DNA of 64,000 nt from JADJOY01 sp016713535 [NCBI: Deltaproteobacteria bacterium] (GTDB taxonomy: Bacteria > JADJOY01), in contig JADJOY010000027.1 of assembly GCA_016713535.1 (NCBI GenBank), positions 80,684 through 144,683 on the forward strand. Direction: 5' to 3'. This document shows, in pieces, positions 8,270 to 16,447 of this stretch. How positions within the stretch are numbered: the first letter of the stretch is position 1; every line of letters starts with the position of its first letter. The position numbers and the translations under genes are program-made. Under the pieces are notes generated by a model. The model was given only the letters and a program-made list of their open reading frames with translations. It searched no databases and was not told the DNA's origin.

Positions 8270-9466
8270 ATGGCTGATCTGAGGCGTTTCTCCGTCTTCG
8301 CGCAGTTCCTGACAGACCGCTTCGACGCCCGCCGGGTGTTCGACGTGGCCGGCGGTATGGGCAAGCTGAACGAGGCGCTCACGGAGCGGGGTGCCAACGT
8401 CGTCACCTTCGATCGACGTCACCGGCACTTGGACGTTCCCTACGCCCAGCGTGGATTCACCCTCGAGGAACCGTGCGAGGCGGACCTGGTGGTGGGCATG
8501 CACCCCGACGGAGCTACCCGCGTGATCATCGACTACGCGGCGCTTCACCACATCTCCTTCGCGGTCGTGCCCTGCTGCAGCGACAACGGGATGTCGTACA
8601 ACCCGTGGATGCGACATCTGACGGAATACGCGCGCGCCCGAGGCTTCGACGAGGTGGGCGAGCAAGCTCTGGCGATCACCGGCCGCGCCCGGGTGCTGTA
8701 TGGGTGCTTCTCCCCCGCTCGCCAGCGCCCGCGCCCTGACCGCGAGGACCCGTCCCCTCGGCCACCACCACTGCCAGGTCGTCGCGAACGCCGAGATCGC
8801 GGTCTGGCAAATCGCGCCTCGTGGCCGAGGCCACGATCGCCGGCGAGTCGCTCACGCGTCGCGCTCACCAGGACGGTGGCCGGAGCCGGGCTGGGCCGCG
8901 CCTTCCACCGCCAGCACCTCCTGGTCGAGATAGGTCCGGCACCGGATCGTCACCACCGCACCCTTGATCACGAGGGCGCCATCGCCGGGCAGGTCGGCCT
9001 CGATCCGGACTCCGTCGTCGAGCATGCCGTCACCGCCGAACTGAACGCGCCGAACCCAACCCGCCGCACCACCGGCTCAAACCGGGGGCCGCTCCACCTC
9101 GTACCGCACCACCTTCAGGAATACGAGCCGGCCCACGGCAACCATCGGCAAGCCTGCGATCGGCAGCCAGATCTGGGCCACGCGGGGCCACGCGACACTG
9201 GCGAGCGCGGCCAGCGCCGCGAGTACCCCGAGCGTCGCGAGGCCAGCAAACACCGACGTGAGGTTCGCTCGTTCGAGGTTCACGAACCGGAGACGAGCGC
9301 CGCAATTCGAACAGTACGACCACGGTCTGCGCGGGTTCACTTGAACCGAGTCGGTGTCACAACACGAACAACGCATCGGGGTCACCCTGACGATCGGCCA
9401 AGAACGGCGCCGATCCGGCCAGCGCGAACGTCGCACGCCCCAGGAGCTCACCTCTCGAACGGATAG
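8270..9466 (+). CDS. SAM-dependent methyltransferase-like protein with an anomalous 3' extension
   Basis: Only the first ~150 codons (to about 8715) look like real protein. They contain FDVAGGMGKLNEAL (SAM-binding motif I, residues ~24-37), VVTFDRRHRHL, LVVGMHPDGATRVIIDYA and VVPCCSDNGMSYNPWMRHL, typical of a small class I methyltransferase. After VLYGCFSPA the frame stays open to 9466, but the residues become Arg/Pro/His-rich and run antisense to the - strand genes at 9077-9376 and 9448-9840. A TGA lies at 8737-8739 in the next frame. A one-base indel in the run of five C near 8712 would restore a normal ~155-aa protein ending there. I treat the extension as spurious. Confidence 0.6.
   Translation: MADLRRFSVFAQFLTDRFDARRVFDVAGGMGKLNEALTERGANVVTFDRRHRHLDVPYAQRGFTLEEPCEADLVVGMHPDGATRVIIDYAALHHISFAVVPCCSDNGMSYNPWMRHLTEYARARGFDEVGEQALAITGRARVLYGCFSPARQRPRPDREDPSPRPPPLPGRRERRDRGLANRASWPRPRSPASRSRVALTRTVAGAGLGRAFHRQHLLVEIGPAPDRHHRTLDHEGAIAGQVGLDPDSVVEHAVTAELNAPNPTRRTTGSNRGPLHLVPHHLQEYEPAHGNHRQACDRQPDLGHAGPRDTGERGQRREYPERREASKHRREVRSFEVHEPETSAAIRTVRPRSARVHLNRVGVTTRTTHRGHPDDRPRTAPIRPARTSHAPGAHLSNG
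8852..9025 (-). CDS. Short hypothetical fragment, 57 aa
   Basis: A 57-aa reading frame that begins MLDDGVRIEADLPGDGALVI and continues KGAVVTIRCRTYLDQEVLAVEG. The composition and alternating pattern look like a beta-rich protein piece. The same frame continues upstream without an ATG or GTG to the stop at 9077, with the protein-like residues WVRRVQFGGDG. No ribosome site is evident, so it may be the remnant or mis-framed part of a larger gene. No family is recognised. Confidence 0.3.
   Translation of the reverse strand: MLDDGVRIEADLPGDGALVIKGAVVTIRCRTYLDQEVLAVEGAAQPGSGHRPGERDA
9077..9376 (-). CDS. Small zinc-ribbon membrane protein
   Basis: A 99-aa protein starting MRCSCCDTDSVQVN. The two pairs CSCC and YCSNCGA (residues ~3-6 and 19-24) form a rubredoxin-knuckle zinc ribbon at the N-terminus. 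Two hydrophobic spans follow: SVFAGLATLGVLAALAALAS and IWLPIAGLPMVAVGRLVFL. Such small zinc-ribbon/TM proteins are common and uncharacterised. The start was chosen because the zinc ribbon begins immediately after it and upstream sequence is Arg-rich and not protein-like. Confidence 0.7.
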   Translation of the reverse strand: MRCSCCDTDSVQVNPRRPWSYCSNCGARLRFVNLERANLTSVFAGLATLGVLAALAALASVAWPRVAQIWLPIAGLPMVAVGRLVFLKVVRYEVERPPV

Positions 9467-9840
9467 CTCTGCCAGACGGAAATACGCGTGTCGGAACACT
9501 TCACGATCATGAGCGTCTTGAGGTTCGGCGCGGCCGCGAAGTCCTTCCGGCACACCAGGATCGGCTGATCTCCATAACACTCCTCGGTCTCGATCGCGAT
9601 GCGGTCGAACGGAACCTGCACCTCGTAGAGCGACTCGCGCGAGAAGGGGAACGTCGGATCCCCCGAGATCGCGAGCATCCGGTCGCGGAGGTCGAGCCAG
9701 ATCTGATACTTGAGCGGCCCGATGTCGAAACTGAAGAACTCATCCCGGTCTGGTTCACGAATGCCCTCGCGATCGGGCTCGCAACCGAAGTACTTCGAGA
9801 TGGCTTCGACCGGTCCCATCTGCATCGGGTCGCCCTCCAT
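9448..9840 (-). CDS. Hypothetical protein, 130 aa
   Basis: A 130-aa soluble protein with ordinary composition: GPVEAISKYFGCEPDREG, FFSFDIGPLKYQIWLDLRDRML, VPFDRIAIETEECYGDQPILVCR and a C-terminal LMIVKCSDTRISVWQSYPF. It appears to be a single alpha/beta domain without recognisable catalytic motif. The start could be either of two nearby Met codons (1 or 6). No family recognised, and the neighbours give no functional clue. Confidence 0.6.
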   Translation of the reverse strand: MEGDPMQMGPVEAISKYFGCEPDREGIREPDRDEFFSFDIGPLKYQIWLDLRDRMLAISGDPTFPFSRESLYEVQVPFDRIAIETEECYGDQPILVCRKDFAAAPNLKTLMIVKCSDTRISVWQSYPFER

Positions 9841-9880
9841 TCACCACGCGAGCCCCAATCCCCACCAGCGGCCGTCCGCT

Positions 9881-10249
9881 CTAGCCCGGGCGCTGGACGA
9901 GCTGCAGCGCGTTGCCGGCGGGGTCGCGCAGTGTCGCGAGCCAGCCGCCCCACGGCTGCAGCGCCGGCTCGCCCGAGAACACGACGCCCAGCGCGCCGAG
10001 GCGCTCGCGCTCAGCGCGGATGTCGGAAACGTCGAACGAGAGCCCCGAGAAGCGGCCCACCAGGCAGCGCTCCTCGGCAGGCGCGTCGCGCCCCACAGAC
10101 TCGAGGAGCAGCTCGATCGAGCCAGAGCGGAACACGCAGACGCCGTGCGCCGAGCCGTCGTAGTGGAGCGCGAGGCCCAGCACGCTCTCGTAGAACCGCC
10201 GCGCGGGCTCGATCTCGTGGACGAAGAGGCGAACGGCGCCGAGGTTCAT
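9881..10249 (-). CDS. VOC (glyoxalase/bleomycin resistance) family protein
   Basis: A 122-aa protein with the two beta-alpha-beta-beta-beta modules of the vicinal oxygen chelate fold: NLGAVRLFVHEIEPARRFYESVLGL at the start, and LSFDVSDIRAERERLGALGV...WGGWLATLRDPAGNALQLVQ at the end, with the metal-ligand-type Glu in SIELLLES. Members act as glyoxalases, dioxygenases or resistance proteins; none can be assigned here. The start overlaps the stop of the upstream membrane gene as ATGA, so the two are coupled. Confidence 0.85.
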   Translation of the reverse strand: MNLGAVRLFVHEIEPARRFYESVLGLALHYDGSAHGVCVFRSGSIELLLESVGRDAPAEERCLVGRFSGLSFDVSDIRAERERLGALGVVFSGEPALQPWGGWLATLRDPAGNALQLVQRPG

Positions 10250-10608
10250 CGGGAGGACACCTCGTGTCGGGAGGCGAGGCGCTGGTTCCGCAGATCACGC
10301 CAGATCCAGACGGACGTCCCCGCGATCAGGGTCCCGACCGGGAGTGCGAAGAAGTGCCCCACGACGTGCGCCCAGAACAGGATCTTGAGCGCCAGCCGCT
10401 CGCTCGTCAGTCCCGCGTAGGCGAGACGGCAGAAGAGCACCCACAGCGCCGCGAGCGGCACGAACGTGCCGGCGAAGGTGGCCTTCGCGCTCCCGGTCGA
10501 GAGCGCGGCTCCGTAGAGCGCCGCTGCGGCGATGGTCCCGACCCCCAGGACCGCATCGGCACCGAAGATGAGCCGCGCCAGCAGGAGGCGGTCGCCGAGG
10601 AGCTTCAT
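10246..10608 (-). CDS. Four-span hypothetical membrane protein, 120 aa
   Basis: A 120-aa protein with about four hydrophobic segments: LIFGADAVLGVGTIAAAALYGA, AGTFVPLAALWVLFCRLAYA, LALKILFWAHVVGHFFALPVG and IAGTSVWIW. The ATG at 10608 is preceded by AGGAG at good spacing, which settles the start. It ends in an ATGA overlap with the VOC gene. It looks like part of the same small - strand operon as the LIC_13387-like gene just upstream. Function unknown. Confidence 0.75.
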   Translation of the reverse strand: MKLLGDRLLLARLIFGADAVLGVGTIAAAALYGAALSTGSAKATFAGTFVPLAALWVLFCRLAYAGLTSERLALKILFWAHVVGHFFALPVGTLIAGTSVWIWRDLRNQRLASRHEVSSR

Positions 10609-10666
10609 CGGGTGACTCCTTTGCCGGGCCTCGCCGCCGCGGGCGAGAGCCCGCCTGCGCAGCCGG

Positions 10667-11071
10667 TCAGCCCCACAGGGAGAGGACGCCTCCGGCATAC
10701 AGCGCCGCGGCGGCCAGCACGCCGCGGCGGGGAACGCTGAACCAGTACCGCCGCCCGAGGAACACGTAACCGCCGAGGATCGCGGCGCCCACGACCAGCA
10801 GGAACGGCGACGCGCGCAGCACCCGTGGCTGCTCGAGCGCGAGGTACCCGAAGACCAGGCCGAACAACATCGCGCCGAAGCCGTGGCTCGCGTTGAAGCT
10901 CACCCACGCGCGCCACATCGTCGTCTCGCGCGTGAGCCGGGGCGACACCTCGGACATGCGCTGCGTGAGTGCCTCGTCGCGAGGGTGGAGCGCATCGCCC
11001 CGGAACGTGAGCCAGCAGTGCATCGCGCCCAGCGCGAAGATCACGAGCGCGCTCGTTGCGATGAGAAGCAT
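10667..11071 (-). CDS. LIC_13387-like membrane protein
   Basis: A 134-aa, four-span membrane protein. The core RDEALTQRMSEVSPRLTRETTMW followed by RAWVSFNASHGFGAMLFGLVFGYLAL is the conserved block of the LIC_13387 family of small bacterial membrane proteins, as I remember it. Spans are near residues 2-20, 67-85, 92-108 and 117-133. The role of the family is unknown. The start MLLIATSALVIF is used because translation upstream is Arg-rich and non-conserved. Confidence 0.75.
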   Translation of the reverse strand: MLLIATSALVIFALGAMHCWLTFRGDALHPRDEALTQRMSEVSPRLTRETTMWRAWVSFNASHGFGAMLFGLVFGYLALEQPRVLRASPFLLVVGAAILGGYVFLGRRYWFSVPRRGVLAAAALYAGGVLSLWG

Positions 11072-11268
11072 GAGAGTCGCTCCGGTGTGGCGCGGGCTCG
11101 CTCCGAGGGGTCCTCGCCGAGAATAGCTCCAGCGCCGGTTCGGACCTCGTATCGTGCACCTCACTGAGGTGGGCTGACGAGCGCGCGCCGCCGGACGTAG
11201 CATGGTGCCCGCCGCGCTCGCGCGCGCGAACGGGAACCGATGCGGCTCGTCCCTCCGAGGATCTCCCC

Positions 11269-12453
11269 ATGCCTACCGCGGTGATGCGTGCCGATGCGGG
11301 CCGGGCCGCGACGTGGCTGCTGCTCCTCGCGCTCGGCGTCCCGTCGTCCGCGCTCGGACAGGACCGATCGCTGCGCTTCCACGGCAACGGGGCGAGCGAC
11401 ATCGATCGCGTGAAGATCCGCGTCGACGACCCGGCGACGTCGCTGCCCGGGCCTCCCGCCGACGTCGGCGCCACGGACTTCACGCTCGAGTTCTGGATGA
11501 AGGCGAGCGCCGCGCAGAACACCGCCCCGGCGGTGCCGTGTGGCGCCGACGTCAACTGGATCTACGGCAACGTCGTGTTCGACCGCGACCGCTACGCGCA
11601 GGACCGGAAGTTCGGTCTCTCCATCGCCGGGGGACGGCTCGTGTGGGGCGTCTCGGGCGACGGGACCGGCGACCGGACGTTGTGCGGGGTGAGCGACGTC
11701 CTCGACTCGACGTGGCACCACGTCGCGGTGAGCCGGCGGCGCTCGGACGGGCGGCTGTGGCTCCACGTGGACGGCGCGCTCGAAGGCGAGGTCGACGGAC
11801 CGAACGGCGACGTGTCGTACCCCGACGACGGCGTGCCGGGGAACTTCTGCGGCGGCCCCTGCACGCAGAGCGATCCGTTCCTGGTGATCGGCGCGGAGAA
11901 GCACGACGCGGGCAGTGCGTACCCGTCGTTCGCGGGCTGGGTCGACGAGGTCCGGCTCTCGAGTCGGCTGCGCTACACGAGCGCGTTCTCGGCGCCCACC
12001 CAGCCGTTCGTCACCGACGCCGACACCGTCGCCCTCTACCACCTCGACGAGGGGACCGGGGACGTGGTGAGCGACACCTCCGGAGCGGTCGCGGGACCGA
12101 GCCCCGGAGTCCGGAAGCTCGGCGGCAGCCCGGCCGGTCCCGAGTGGTCGGCGGACACACCGTTCGCGGATTGCGGCCCGGATCCCGACGGGGACGGGCT
12201 CGGCGACGCGTGTGACAACTGCCCGGGCATCGGGAATCCCGATCAGCTCGACGGTGACGGCGACGGTCAGGGAGACGCGTGTGACCCGCTGGTGTGCGGC
12301 GCGGTGGTTGCCTCGGGCACCGGCCGCGCTACGGCGATGGCGCTACCGCTCGTGCTCGCGCTCTCGGCGCTCACGCGAGCACGGCGCCGCCGCCGAGCCC
12401 CGCCTGCAGGGCCCCGGCTCAGCGCCGGCGCGCCACGTAGAAGCCGTAGCTGA
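11269..12453 (+). CDS. Secreted LamG/concanavalin-like protein with thrombospondin type 3 repeats
   Basis: A 394-aa exported protein. A signal peptide is visible ([17 protein letters not shown], cleavage near residue 31). Residues ~35-260 form a concanavalin A-like jelly roll (LamG): [45 protein letters not shown] and [13 protein letters not shown]. Two calcium-binding thrombospondin type 3 repeats follow: [20 protein letters not shown] and [14 protein letters not shown] hydrophobic stretch ([15 protein letters not shown]) then RARRRRR near the C-terminus looks like a membrane anchor or sorting signal of the type seen in Myxococcota surface proteins. The 3' end overlaps the convergent methyltransferase gene by 35 bp. 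Confidence 0.85.
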   Translation: MPTAVMRADAGRAATWLLLLALGVPSSALGQDRSLRFHGNGASDIDRVKIRVDDPATSLPGPPADVGATDFTLEFWMKASAAQNTAPAVPCGADVNWIYGNVVFDRDRYAQDRKFGLSIAGGRLVWGVSGDGTGDRTLCGVSDVLDSTWHHVAVSRRRSDGRLWLHVDGALEGEVDGPNGDVSYPDDGVPGNFCGGPCTQSDPFLVIGAEKHDAGSAYPSFAGWVDEVRLSSRLRYTSAFSAPTQPFVTDADTVALYHLDEGTGDVVSDTSGAVAGPSPGVRKLGGSPAGPEWSADTPFADCGPDPDGDGLGDACDNCPGIGNPDQLDGDGDGQGDACDPLVCGAVVASGTGRATAMALPLVLALSALTRARRRRRAPPAGPRLSAGAPRRSRS

Positions 12454-13180
12454 ACCACGCCGCGTACCGCACGTAGAGATCGGCCTCGTGGCGCTGCATC
12501 TCGACGACCCGTAGCGCCTCGGGCCGACCGGCGTGACGCTCGAGAAACGCTGGGATGAGCTGCTCGGTGGGCTCGTAGTAGTTCTCGAGCCAGTTGCTCG
12601 AAGGAAGCACCCGATACCCGAGCAGGTCGTAGCCTGCGCGCTCGAGGATGCCGATCTTCTCGGGAGCCGTCGCGATCTCGGGGTACTCGGCGTTCCAGTA
12701 CCGCCGGATCTCGTCCGGAGGGTCGGGTCGCAGCCAGGTGATCTCCGAGACCGCGAGGACGCCACCCGGCCGCAGGAACGGCCTCCAGGTCTCGACGCCC
12801 CTGCTGAAGCCGAGGTTGTAGATCGCGCCCTCGGACCAGAGCAGATCCAGGGACCCGATCGGGAACGGCAGCGAGCCCATCGACCCCGCGACGGCTCCGA
12901 TCCGCCGCGAGAACCCGGCCGCACGCGCTCGCTCGGCGAGGACGTGAAGAAACTCGGGGAACAGGTCCAGCGCCGCAATCCGGGCCCTCGGCAGGTTCCT
13001 CGCCAACGTCAGGGTCGGCGCTCCCGTGCCGCAGCCGATGTCGGCCACCTGGATCTCCGCCGCTTCATCGAGCCGTGCAAGCTCGAGCGCGCGTACCGTC
13101 TCTTCGTCGCTCCCGGGTCCCTGACGCGTCCCCTCCCGGTGCAGATCCACCAGCAGGCCGAACAGGGTTCGTTCATCCAT
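12419..13180 (-). CDS. Class I SAM-dependent methyltransferase
   Basis: A 253-aa methyltransferase with motif [21 protein letters not shown] (residues ~44-63), the acidic ribose-binding [10 protein letters not shown], motif IV-like [15 protein letters not shown] and post-[16 protein letters not shown]. It matches the methyltransferase domain 25/11 group, whose substrates are small molecules. The Met at 13180 ([17 protein letters not shown]) gives a natural helix-rich cap. The extreme C-terminus is encoded opposite the 3' end of the LamG gene. Confidence 0.85.
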   Translation of the reverse strand: MDERTLFGLLVDLHREGTRQGPGSDEETVRALELARLDEAAEIQVADIGCGTGAPTLTLARNLPRARIAALDLFPEFLHVLAERARAAGFSRRIGAVAGSMGSLPFPIGSLDLLWSEGAIYNLGFSRGVETWRPFLRPGGVLAVSEITWLRPDPPDEIRRYWNAEYPEIATAPEKIGILERAGYDLLGYRVLPSSNWLENYYEPTEQLIPAFLERHAGRPEALRVVEMQRHEADLYVRYAAWFSYGFYVARRR

Positions 13181-13258
13181 CGCATACCCTCGGGGACAGC
13201 GCGCGTGAGGTCGGCCTCGGGCAGGGTCCGGCTGACGCGGTGCCTCCATCGAAACCGT

Positions 13259-13669
13259 TCATCGTTCGCTCGGCTCGCGGACGAACACCCGCAGGACCTG
13301 GCCCTGCCTCGTCCGGAACCCGCTCGGACGCTCGAGCCCGGGGTAGGCCGCGCAGAAGGTCAGACGGTCTCCTTCCAGCGAGTAGATCGCCAGCAACGTC
13401 TGGCCCGCGTCCTCGCCGATGGTGTCGCTCCAGTCGACGGTCTTCGGGTCCTGCGTGGGGTCGATGCGGTACGTACCGCGGATCGGGACGCTGCCATCGG
13501 CCAGCGTCACGACGAACTCGTGGTCCGTGAACGTCGTCCGGGGCTCCCATCCCTGCTCTTCGTCGAGCGGCTCCTTCTCGCCATCGCGCTCGTACGCGAT
13601 CTGCTTCCACTCGCCCCGGAACCTCTCCAGCTCGTCCTGAACGCGAGCGTCCATCGGATCGAAACTCAT
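13259..13669 (-). CDS. TIGR03067-type lipocalin-like domain protein
   Basis: A 136-aa beta-barrel protein resembling the TIGR03067 family found in many planctomycetes and proteobacteria. The features are DELERFRGEWKQIAYERDG at the start, IRGTYRIDPTQDPKTVDW (the characteristic 'xxGxYxxDPxxxPKxID' block) and LLAIYSLEGDRLTFCAAYPGLERPSGF (the 'GIYxxxGDxLxxCxAxPGxxRP' block). The ATG at 13669 has GGAGG upstream. Function of the family is unknown; no signal peptide is seen here, so it is probably cytoplasmic. Confidence 0.85.
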   Translation of the reverse strand: MSFDPMDARVQDELERFRGEWKQIAYERDGEKEPLDEEQGWEPRTTFTDHEFVVTLADGSVPIRGTYRIDPTQDPKTVDWSDTIGEDAGQTLLAIYSLEGDRLTFCAAYPGLERPSGFRTRQGQVLRVFVREPSER

Positions 13670-13878
13670 CGGGTGCCTCCACTCCACTTGCTGCGAAGAG
13701 CGCCGTCGGACCGCCGCGCCGCCAGCGCGACCTCGGCTTCCCGCTTGCCCGCACCGGGCGACGTCGATGGTGTGTCGCCGTTCGTGTCCACCTCCGCTGA
13801 CCGGGGCGCTGACTCCTCATCGCACGGTGCAGGCGTTGGCGCGACGCGCCGGCCCGGGGCGCCCGCCGCAGCGCGGCG

Positions 13879-14661
13879 TCAGAGGCTTCGGGCCACGCGC
13901 TCGAGCTCGTGGGTCTTCAGCAACATCACGATCGCGCAGACGATCGCCAGGGGATAGACGGCGAACTGAGCGGCGGACGGCTCCACGCCCGTGGAAACGC
14001 TCAGAAACAGCGAGCTGTCCCAGAGCCCATGAAGGGCCATCGGCAAGATCAGCGTTCCGGAGAGGCGCCGGATGACGTACATGCCGCTGCCGAAGATGAA
14101 CGTGAACAGCACCTGGAACGGCATCTCCGGCAGCGGCAACCCGAAGAGGACGTTGGGCACGTGAAGCGCCGAGAAGAGCGCCGTGCTGAGCAACCAGACC
14201 CGCACCTCCGAGAAGCGGCTCCGTAGCCCGACGATCATGCTCCCCCGGGTGATCATCTCCTCGCCGAAGCCGACTCCCACGGCACCCAGCGTCGACCACA
14301 GAAGAAGCTCGGACGAGAGCTGGTCGGCCTGCAGTCCCAGGAAGTTGTTCAGGATCACGCCGGCGATCACGACGGGCAGCAGCCAAACCCACGCGGGGCC
14401 GGACCTCGTTTCTTCGAAGAGGGCGATCCGCCACCAACCCAGCATGCTGATGGCCACCACCAGAAACGCGCATCCGAACGAGGTCGGAAGCGCATACCAG
14501 AGCTTCGTCGTCTCCACGCTCTCGCCGATCCGCTGGTAGTCGACGCCATTGACCGTCCAGGTGGTGAAGAAGATCGCGAGATAGCCCGAGTACAGCAGAA
14601 GCCCCATCCAGACGGATGGCGATCGCCTCGACGTGCTCCGTTCGCTGCTAGTCGGGTTCAT
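13879..14661 (-). CDS. CPBP family intramembrane metalloprotease
   Basis: A 260-aa polytopic protein of the CPBP/Abi (Rce1-like) family. The three signature motifs are present: GFGEEMITRG (the EExxxR motif with two catalytic Glu), ALFSALHVPNVLFG (the FxxxH motif) and LPMALHGLWDSSL (HxxxD/N). Around six to seven hydrophobic spans are visible. Members act as membrane prenyl-endopeptidases or bacteriocin self-immunity and anti-sigma processing proteins. No bacteriocin gene is nearby, so the substrate is unknown. Confidence 0.9.
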   Translation of the reverse strand: MNPTSSERSTSRRSPSVWMGLLLYSGYLAIFFTTWTVNGVDYQRIGESVETTKLWYALPTSFGCAFLVVAISMLGWWRIALFEETRSGPAWVWLLPVVIAGVILNNFLGLQADQLSSELLLWSTLGAVGVGFGEEMITRGSMIVGLRSRFSEVRVWLLSTALFSALHVPNVLFGLPLPEMPFQVLFTFIFGSGMYVIRRLSGTLILPMALHGLWDSSLFLSVSTGVEPSAAQFAVYPLAIVCAIVMLLKTHELERVARSL

Positions 14662-14791
14662 GCTCTACGTCTCCCCTTCGGGTGGGACGTGTGGAAACGT
14701 CGAACGACTGGGCCTCGAGTCGCCGCCGCCGAAGGGCACACGGGTGGAATCCGAGCCGACCGGGCGGCGCGGCGGTCGGCGCCCGCCCTGG

Positions 14792-15289
14792 TCAGGTGTC
14801 GGGTCCGCGCTCCGGAGGACGATTCCGGAGGAGCGCGCGGATCGCCATGAGGTGGCTGACGATCATGAGAGGAACCCCGAGCGCCGGCACGTACCACTGC
14901 GCCGCGAGGAAGCGCGCCGCCTCGACCCGGGCCGCGTGGGGAAGCGCGATGGCCAGATCGACGCCGCCCACGATGCTGCACGCCCACGCGAGCGCGCGTC
15001 CCCCGTGCCAGCGGCGACGTAACGCGACCACCGCCGCCAGCGCGAGCACCGCCGTCAACGAGTCGCCCAACGCCGTCGGCGCCGCGAAGGACCGGGGCAT
15101 CTCGGGAGCGAGATTCGGGACGAGGAGGCCCACACCGAGCACCCGGAAGAGCTGCGGTGCGAGCCAGACGGACAGCGCGTCATCCGGATGCAGGCGGGAC
15201 ACCCACGGCGCGACGAAGAACGCGGCGACGGCCGCCCAGGCGACGCCGAACCAGGCGAACTGAAGAACGAACACGGTCACTGGGCTCAC
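14792..15289 (-). CDS. Hypothetical integral membrane protein, 165 aa
   Basis: A 165-aa protein with about five hydrophobic spans, beginning SPVTVFVLQFAWFGVAWAAV and including LTAVLALAAVVAL and WYVPALGVPLMIVSHLMAIRALL. There is a conserved-looking loop WLAPQLFRVLGVGLLVPNLA. The arrangement resembles small uncharacterised bacterial DoxX-like or DUF proteins, but no family name is justified. It lies 36 bp downstream of the hemerythrin gene on the same strand, so a shared transcript is likely. Confidence 0.7.
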   Translation of the reverse strand: MSPVTVFVLQFAWFGVAWAAVAAFFVAPWVSRLHPDDALSVWLAPQLFRVLGVGLLVPNLAPEMPRSFAAPTALGDSLTAVLALAAVVALRRRWHGGRALAWACSIVGGVDLAIALPHAARVEAARFLAAQWYVPALGVPLMIVSHLMAIRALLRNRPPERGPDT

Positions 15290-15325
15290 GAACCCGCCCT
15301 GGACATCGCCCGCGGGATCAGGAAC

Positions 15326-15919
15326 TCACCGCGTCGGTGAAACGCCAAGCTCGTTGAGCGGCACCAGCAGCTCGTCGATCAGGCGCTCGTAGCTCGCGAA
15401 GGCTTCGGCGGTCCCGGCTCGCGCATCGATCTGGTCGAACTCGCGCTGGACCCGCAGCTTCGTTGCGGCGTCCAGCGTCCTCTCCACGAACGGGAAGAGC
15501 ACGCGCTCCTCGAGCTGCATGTGTTCGCGAAGGAACCCAGCGAACCGTGGGATCACGGCGACGAGCGTCGCCCTGTCGCCGGAGGTCAGCTGGAGCAACA
15601 GCTCTTTGACGAGCAGGTGCTCGTCCATGACATCCCGGAGCGTGTCGGCGTTTGGAGCCACACCGGACGAGATCACGCTCGGGATGAGCGCCTCTTCCTC
15701 TTTGCCGTGGTGTCGGATGTCGGCGAAGTCCCGAAAGAACGCCAGTAGTGCGGTGAGGCGATCCACCTCGACCGGATCGCTCCCGCCCGAAGCCGCGAGG
15801 CGGGCTCCACAGCGCTCCAGCGCAACCGTGCCACGAAGGATCAGCGCATGCTCGTCACGCAGGCCCGCGGTGACTTCACTCCCGGGAGGCGGCGTCTCGT
15901 CGTCGTGGGCTGGTGACAT
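15326..15919 (-). CDS. Hemerythrin HHE domain protein
   Basis: A 197-aa four-helix hemerythrin-like protein. The di-iron ligands are laid out as expected: LRDEHALIL (first His), IRHHGKEEEALIP (His and Glu), MDEHLLVKEL (His) and LREHMQLEERVLFPFVE (His and Glu). HHE domains bind O2 or NO or sense iron and redox state. Its neighbours are membrane proteins of unknown role. The start at 15919 is the first Met in frame. Just upstream lies the repeat-bearing divergent region shared with the cyclase gene. Confidence 0.9.
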   Translation of the reverse strand: MSPAHDDETPPPGSEVTAGLRDEHALILRGTVALERCGARLAASGGSDPVEVDRLTALLAFFRDFADIRHHGKEEEALIPSVISSGVAPNADTLRDVMDEHLLVKELLLQLTSGDRATLVAVIPRFAGFLREHMQLEERVLFPFVERTLDAATKLRVQREFDQIDARAGTAEAFASYERLIDELLVPLNELGVSPTR

Positions 15920-16447
15920 GGAGTGGCCGTAGCCTCCGGCGGAAGGGTGGACGAGCTCGGGTCGATGCTACGCCCGAACCGCGGGCGAAGATAGGCGGCG
16001 ACCCCGGGGGGGGTGTTCTCGGCCGTCCACTCCAGCAAGTGCCCCGGGCCTGGGAACGCGCTCGAGCCCGGCCCGGAAACCCGGCTTCTCGCGACGTTCC
16101 AACGGCGAGGGCCGGGCGCCCGGTGCGTGCCCCTCCCCGGGCCCGATCGCGAGCGCCTCGCCTCGGAGGGCGCGGCTCCCAGGCTGTGAATCTTTCCATC
16201 TGGGTCGCTCACGGAAGCCGATCAGGACCGGCGACGGGGGATGGAACCCCCGTCGCTACGATGCCTTTCGTAGCGCGGGGGCTCCGCCCCCCCGCGGCGC
16301 GTCGCTCGCGCGCCGGGGGGCGGTCCCTCCGAACGGTGCAGAGAACGACGGCGCGCGCGGATTGTGCCGGCGGGGCTTCGATGGAACACTCGTCCGGCGA
16401 GCAGCTCGCACCGATCGCATTCGTCGTTTCCGACTCATCGGCCCCGT
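15920..16447. other. Divergent intergenic region, hemerythrin / cyclase
   Basis: 528 bp between the divergently transcribed hemerythrin gene and the large cyclase gene. It must hold both promoters. The only clear structure is the three-hairpin element described at 16182-16299. No conserved reading frame or RNA gene was recognised in the rest. Confidence 0.5.
16182..16299 (+). repeat. Dispersed three-hairpin element (single copy)
   Basis: A compound element: a GGCTGTGAATCTTTCC leader, then three inverted repeats in a row. The stems are GCGACGGGGG/CCCCCGTCGC, CTACGA/TCGTAG and GCGGGGG/CCCCCGC-type. The same succession occurs inverted at 32071-32190 and 56812-56900, partially at 27165, and in tandem at 45690-46300, so it is a dispersed family rather than a local terminator. 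Confidence 0.8.
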
